Shown: one piece after another, positions 5,587-8,321 of the stretch
Layout of the letters: each line of letters begins with the position of its first letter
Position numbering within the stretch: the stretch's first letter is position 1
Assembly: GCF_030825785.1 (NCBI RefSeq)
Contig: NZ_JAPJPG010000054.1
Span: 1-8,321 of the forward strand
Reading direction: 5' to 3'
Length of the DNA: 8,321 nt
Source of the DNA: Anaerococcus sp.
GTDB lineage: Bacteria > Bacillota > Clostridia > Tissierellales > Peptoniphilaceae
Program-made: the position numbers and the translations under genes
Notes under the pieces: model-generated
The model's input: the letters and a program-made list of their open reading frames with translations, nothing else
What the model was told of the DNA's origin: nothing
Database searches by the model: none

Positions 5587-6435
5587 ATGAATATTGATAT
5601 TAATATAGATAAATTTATACTTGAAGGCGAAAGGATAAAACTTAGAGCCTTTAGGAAAACTGACCTAGACGATTTCTATAACTACGCCAAGACTCCTGGA
5701 CTTGGAGAGGCGGCAGGTTGGTTTCACCATAAGTCAAAGGAGGAAAGCGAAGAAATCCTAGATACATTTATAAGGGATAAGAATATCCTAGCCATAGATA
5801 TGGACGGCAGGGTTATAGGTTCAATAGGAATCCATAAGTATGATGGAGAATTTTTTGAAAACCTAGCTGACAAGAAGGCAGCAGAGCTTGGTTTTGTCTT
5901 AGCAACAGACTTTCAAAATCAAGGAATAATGACAGAGGCCTTGGAGATCCTTATTTCCTACCTATTCGACGAAGTCGGACTAGATGTTTTAGTTGGAGGA
6001 TTCTACAGAGGAAATTTCAAATCCAAAAAGCTCCATGAGAAATTAAATTACAAGTATTATTCTTCTCATCTTACAAAGACTAATATGGGAACCATGGAAG
6101 TGACTCATGAATATATCCTAAGTAAGGAAGATTTTGAAAATTATTTAGCTAGCAAAACGGATAAGGAAACTGAAGTTAGCGAGATGGAAGATAACAAAGC
6201 AATTAAAAAATTCGATAAGCAAATTATCTACCACAAGGATTTAAAATTGGGAGGAGAGGCCATCATTAAGGCCAAATACCCAAATACTCTAATCTTTGTA
6301 AGAATTGGTTTAATCGAATATAAGTCAAAGGCCTACCCAGGAGGAGATCTTATTAGGATTGAAGGAAGTTGCGAGATTGAGCTTAAAGGACTTAGAGACA
6401 GTGAGATCATTGTAGTTGAAAGTGATTTGAGATAG
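5587..6435 (+). CDS. GNAT acetyltransferase (RimJ/RimL-like) with cupin-like C-terminal domain
   Basis: A 282-residue protein. Residues 11-180 form a GNAT domain of the RimJ/RimL type: ERIKLRAFRKTDLDDFYNYA (15-34), strand ILAIDMDGRVIGSIGIH (67-83), the acetyl-CoA site ATDFQNQGIMTEALEILISY (106-125, Q/RxxGxx/A-like with Q110-N-Q-G-I-M) and a final YRGNFKSKKLHEKLNYKYY stretch (140-158). These enzymes transfer acetyl from acetyl-CoA to amines of proteins or small molecules; the substrate is unknown. A charged linker (about 186-210) leads to a beta-rich tail (213-282) that most GNATs lack. By eye it aligns with the cupin gene just upstream (PGGDLIRI, then LKGLRDSEIIVVE versus LKAIEDSDLLVIK), but with its metal His residues lost. 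ATG 5587 follows AGGAG (5577-5581). hemW starts 7 bases after the stop, so read-through from this gene probably drives hemW. Confidence 0.82.
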   Translation: MNIDINIDKFILEGERIKLRAFRKTDLDDFYNYAKTPGLGEAAGWFHHKSKEESEEILDTFIRDKNILAIDMDGRVIGSIGIHKYDGEFFENLADKKAAELGFVLATDFQNQGIMTEALEILISYLFDEVGLDVLVGGFYRGNFKSKKLHEKLNYKYYSSHLTKTNMGTMEVTHEYILSKEDFENYLASKTDKETEVSEMEDNKAIKKFDKQIIYHKDLKLGGEAIIKAKYPNTLIFVRIGLIEYKSKAYPGGDLIRIEGSCEIELKGLRDSEIIVVESDLR

Positions 6436-6442
6436 GAAGTTT

Positions 6443-7561
6443 ATGAAAAAAGTTGGTTGCTATATCCACATTCCCTTTTGTGAGAAAAAATGCTATTATT
6501 GTGACTTTGCAGCATTTGAGGGACTCGAAAATTGGATTGACACATACATCGACAATTTAATAAAAGAAATCCACCTCTATAGAGAGAATATGGACCTTGC
6601 AATTGATACAATCTATATAGGTGGTGGGACCCCTTCTTATATTAATCCTTCATATATTGAGAAAATTATAGGAGAAGTAAGGGAATTTGATACAGATATC
6701 AAAGAATTTAGCCTAGAATGCAATCCTAATTCTATAGATGAAGCTAAATTACAAGCCTATAAGAATCTGGGTGTGACTAGGATTTCCCTAGGAGTCCAGT
6801 CCTTTGATGATAAGGTGCTAAGAAATATTGGTAGAAATCACAATAAAGAAATAGCCATAAGAGACATTAAGCTTATTAAAAGCTTTGGCTTTGATTTATC
6901 CTTTGACCTTATGCTTAATCTACCTGGCCAGGATTTCGATTCTGTCAAAAGAGACCTAGAAATGGTAAAGAGCCTTACTCCAGATCATATTTCCTGGTAT
7001 TCATTAATCTTAGATAAGGGATCTAGATTTTATGCTTTAGATAAAAAAGGAGAGTTAGACTTGATGGATGAAGACCTTGAGGTCGATATCTTTTCATATC
7101 TTGTTGATGAATTAGATAAATTGGGTCTTAAAAGATATGAGATTTCAAATTTCGCAAGAGCTGGCAAGGAGTCAATTCACAATAAGAAATACTGGAATAT
7201 AGATGACTATATTGCCTTTGGCCTGGGAGCTTCGGGATTTTTGTCTAATAAGAGATATAACAACACGAGAAACTTTGTAAAATATGATAAGGCTCTTAGA
7301 GAAGGAGAGTATCCTATTGTTTTTGAGGAATTTATAGATAAAGATGAAAGAGAGAAAGAATACATTATCTTTAAGCTTAGGGAAAGCGCGGGCATAAATC
7401 TAGCTGAGTTTAGAGAAAAATTTGCTTGTGATTTCTTAGTTAAATATGAAGATGCTATAGAAAAATTCAAGGGTCAGGACTTTTATAAAATCGATGATAA
7501 TTTCTATTTTACCAAAAAGGGAATGAGCCTTTCCAATGAGTTTTTTGTAGAAATAATATAA
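6443..7561 (+). CDS. hemW: Radical SAM heme chaperone HemW (oxygen-independent coproporphyrinogen oxidase-like)
   Basis: HemW binds heme and, with a 4Fe-4S cluster and S-adenosylmethionine, inserts heme into target proteins; it was long annotated as HemN-like. The 372-residue length is typical of HemW, shorter than true HemN (about 450). The N-terminus holds the radical SAM cluster motif CEKKCYYC (Cys13, Cys17, Cys20) followed by DF, then the SAM-binding GGGTPS (60-65), ECNPNSID (92-99) and the family block RISLGVQSFD (113-122). The later YEISNFARAG and HNKKYW stretches are also conserved in the family. It starts 7 bases after the GNAT stop with a modest AGGAAG site (6434-6439). In Firmicutes it normally follows lepA directly and precedes hrcA; here it is four genes from lepA and is followed by an IS200-type element. 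No convincing terminator is visible behind it. A HemN enzymatic role cannot be fully excluded. Confidence 0.93.
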   Translation: MKKVGCYIHIPFCEKKCYYCDFAAFEGLENWIDTYIDNLIKEIHLYRENMDLAIDTIYIGGGTPSYINPSYIEKIIGEVREFDTDIKEFSLECNPNSIDEAKLQAYKNLGVTRISLGVQSFDDKVLRNIGRNHNKEIAIRDIKLIKSFGFDLSFDLMLNLPGQDFDSVKRDLEMVKSLTPDHISWYSLILDKGSRFYALDKKGELDLMDEDLEVDIFSYLVDELDKLGLKRYEISNFARAGKESIHNKKYWNIDDYIAFGLGASGFLSNKRYNNTRNFVKYDKALREGEYPIVFEEFIDKDEREKEYIIFKLRESAGINLAEFREKFACDFLVKYEDAIEKFKGQDFYKIDDNFYFTKKGMSLSNEFFVEII

Positions 7562-7586
7562 TTGTTAACAATCAATAAGATTTATA

Positions 7587-7803
7587 TTAAATTATAGATA
7601 TTTCTCTTATTTCGTTCTCGTTAAGAAAAGGATTTTTGTCTAGTTTTTCTTGAAATAAATATCCTGTGTTAGGATCCTGTTATTTTTCTAGCGATGTTGC
7701 TTATAATATCCCCTATTTTGTGTTGGCTATATTATTTTATGTCTTTGAAACTTTTGTATTCCGCTAGAATTATTCTAATTATTGCATTGTGTTTTACTTT
7801 GCT
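7587..7803 (-). pseudogene. Possible decayed minus-strand coding remnant, not recognised
   Basis: In the otherwise empty stretch behind hemW, the minus strand has two open pieces in different frames that look protein-like. One (about 7803 down to 7669) reads with one internal stop and contains ILAEYKSFKDIK and IGDIISNIARKITG. The other (7679 down to a stop at 7587-7589) contains NTGYLFQEKLDKNPFLNENE. Together they could be the 3' end of one frameshifted gene running toward hemW. AT-rich DNA gives open runs of this size by chance fairly often, I do not recognise the family, and no ribosome binding site is visible. The rest of 7562-7840 shows only short palindromes (for example TTGTTAACAA at 7562-7571 and a 5-bp hairpin at 7661-7675). 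Confidence 0.2.
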
Positions 7804-7840
7804 TTAGGTGAGCTTGTATTTTCCCTGTCAATTTGTGATT

Positions 7841-7883
7841 AGTGAGTTGAGCGAACGAAAGAGATCGAAACAATAAATCACCT
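7841..7883 (+). repeat. Left-end repeat, copy 1
   Basis: 43 bases matching 8279-8321 at 41 positions (differences at 7865 T/G and 7878 T/C). It begins AGTGAGTTGAGCGAACGAAA and runs into the first left-end hairpin. It marks the left tip of the IS200-type element. Confidence 0.85.
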
Positions 7884-7947
7884 GCTATGCAGGAGGAGGG
7901 ATTAATCTTTAGCTTAAAGCACCAAGAAAACCTACTTAAGGTGTAAT

Positions 7948-7960
7948 TGTGATAGTCACA
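7948..7960 (+). promoter_or_regulatory. Hairpin in the tnpA leader
   Basis: TGTGA (7948-7952) and TCACA (7956-7960) form a perfect 5-bp stem with a TAG loop, ending 13 bases before the tnpA ribosome binding site. It is the last of four small stem-loops in the left end (7881-7893, 7907-7919, 7930-7942, 7948-7960). In IS200 proper, a structured leader blocks transposase expression; a similar restraining role here is inferred. Confidence 0.4.
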
Positions 7961-7987
7961 TACAAAATTAAATAAGGAGGTTAAAAC

Positions 7988-8138
7988 TTGGACAAGAATA
8001 GTTTATAAAATACTGAATGGAAATAAAATAAAGGAATATGTACAAAATCAATTAAAAAAAGATTGTTACACTGACCAAATAAGTATTTAGGAATACTATG
8101 ACCCGTTTACGGGAAAGTCAGTAAATAAGAACAAATAA
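7988..8138 (+). pseudogene. tnpA: Remnant of IS200-type transposase gene tnpA
   Basis: An excellent ribosome binding site AAGGAGG (7974-7980) precedes a TTG start at 7988 that reads (M)DKNSL and then stops at 8006. This matches the typical beginning of IS200-type Y1 transposases. From about 8010, in another frame, the sequence reads as the family's C-terminus: NKIKEYVQNQLKKD, then DQISI, an in-frame TAG (8088-8090) where Lys is usual, then EYYDPFTGKSVNKNK and a stop at 8136-8138. The whole catalytic core between (HUH motif and active Tyr, roughly 100 codons) is missing. So there was a large internal deletion plus a later point nonsense mutation. Family assignment is from remembered conserved sequence at both termini. 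Confidence 0.75.
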
Positions 8139-8142
8139 AAAA

Positions 8143-8264
8143 ACTGCTTAAGCAGTAGTTGGGATAGTGGTGCATGTGACAGAATACTCGACAGCCCCAA
8201 TAGGGGCGTGCCGGTATTCGCGCCTTATAGGCGCTGTGCAAACTACCAGCTAAGCTGGTAGTTT
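8143..8264 (+). other. Hairpin-dense right end of the IS200-type element
   Basis: Four stem-loops follow the tnpA stop. They are a 14-base palindrome ACTGCTTAAGCAGT (8143-8156); a two-part stem with outer arms 8182-8187/8214-8219 and inner arms GCCCC/GGGGC (8194-8198/8203-8207); GCGCCT-TAT-AGGCGC (8220-8234), starting at the very next base; and an 11-bp perfect stem AAACTACCAGC/GCTGGTAGTTT (8240-8250/8254-8264) followed by a T. The last one is the probable right-end hairpin recognised by the transposase, and may also end transcription. GC content here is well above that of the surrounding DNA. Confidence 0.65.
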
Positions 8265-8278
8265 TGATTGTTCACTTA

Positions 8279-8321
8279 AGTGAGTTGAGCGAACGAAAGA
8301 GAGCGAAACAATAAACCACCT
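8279..8321 (+). repeat. Left end of a second IS200-type element, cut by the window edge
   Basis: This 43-base sequence matches 7841-7883 at 41 positions and directly follows the right end of the first element, so two related elements lie head to tail with no visible host DNA between. Whether the second copy is intact or also deleted cannot be seen. The junction forms a 12-base palindrome TCACTTAAGTGA (8272-8283). Confidence 0.85.

Larger units (their letters stand above)
7841..8278 (+). mobile_element. Internally deleted IS200/IS605-type element (MITE-like)
   Basis: About 438 bases bounded on the left by a 43-base sequence that recurs at 8279-8321, where a second copy begins. Inside are a hairpin-rich left end, a strong ribosome binding site with the first six codons of an IS200-type transposase, a jump to its last roughly 44 codons, and a hairpin-rich right end. 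There are no terminal inverted repeats but several subterminal hairpins (CCTGC-TAT-GCAGG at 7881-7893 on the left; an 11-bp perfect stem at 8240-8264 on the right), as expected for elements moved as single strands by Y1 (HUH) transposases. With both ends kept and the transposase gutted, it can only move with help from an intact relative. The exact ends are uncertain by several bases because these elements leave no target duplication. Confidence 0.72.

Noticed and set aside
7207..7470. 87-residue minus-strand frame inside hemW
   Set aside because: It is a shadow of the strongly supported hemW frame, with low-complexity Ser/Leu composition and no start signals.
8139..8278. Guide RNA of a TnpB/IscB (OMEGA) system
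   Set aside because: No TnpB- or IscB-like coding sequence or remnant is visible; only TnpA pieces are found, so the structured right end is described without that claim.
7841..8321. 43-base repeat as a CRISPR array or tandem repeat
   Set aside because: There are only two copies, 438 bases apart, with transposase remnants between; it is the left end of a mobile element.

Overview
The window is AT-rich, strongly biased to A/T-ending codons (AGA for Arg, ATA for Ile), with strong AAGGAG-type ribosome binding sites and tightly packed genes. Together with protein flavour and gene order this points to a low-GC Firmicute, probably an anaerobic coccus of the Anaerococcus/Peptoniphilus/Finegoldia type (Tissierellia). 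The genus is inferred from general resemblance, not from a search.

Layout. Bases 1-911 hold the 3' part of holA (DNA polymerase III delta subunit). Converging on it is rpsT (ribosomal protein S20, minus strand, 973-1239); a long shared inverted repeat (914-968) ends one or both transcripts. A divergent promoter region (about 1259-1388) then serves rpsT leftward and lepB-lepA (type I signal peptidase, then elongation factor 4) rightward. After a terminator at 3835-3869 come four genes: a small uracil-DNA-glycosylase-fold protein, a ferredoxin-reductase-like flavoprotein with a near-perfect Fur-type operator in front of it, a small cupin, and a GNAT acetyltransferase carrying an extra C-terminal domain. 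hemW (radical SAM heme chaperone) follows at 6443-7561. The rest (7562-8321) encodes no intact protein. It holds a possible decayed minus-strand gene, then a shrunken IS200/IS605-type element (about 7841-8278) with a gutted tnpA and strong hairpins, and then the left end of a second copy of the same element, which runs off the window.

Context. Many Firmicutes keep holA, rpsT, (gpr, spoIIP), lepA, hemW, hrcA-grpE-dnaK together. This window keeps that frame, but lepB stands where sporulation/germination genes often lie, four genes sit between lepA and hemW, and IS200-type DNA lies directly behind hemW. The frame is housekeeping (replication, translation, secretion, heme loading). The interesting parts are the lepA-hemW insert and the element remnants. 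The insert has a probable iron-regulated flavoprotein-cupin pair, and the acetyltransferase appears to carry a degenerate relative of the neighbouring cupin as its tail. No CRISPR array, tRNA, rRNA or defence system is visible.
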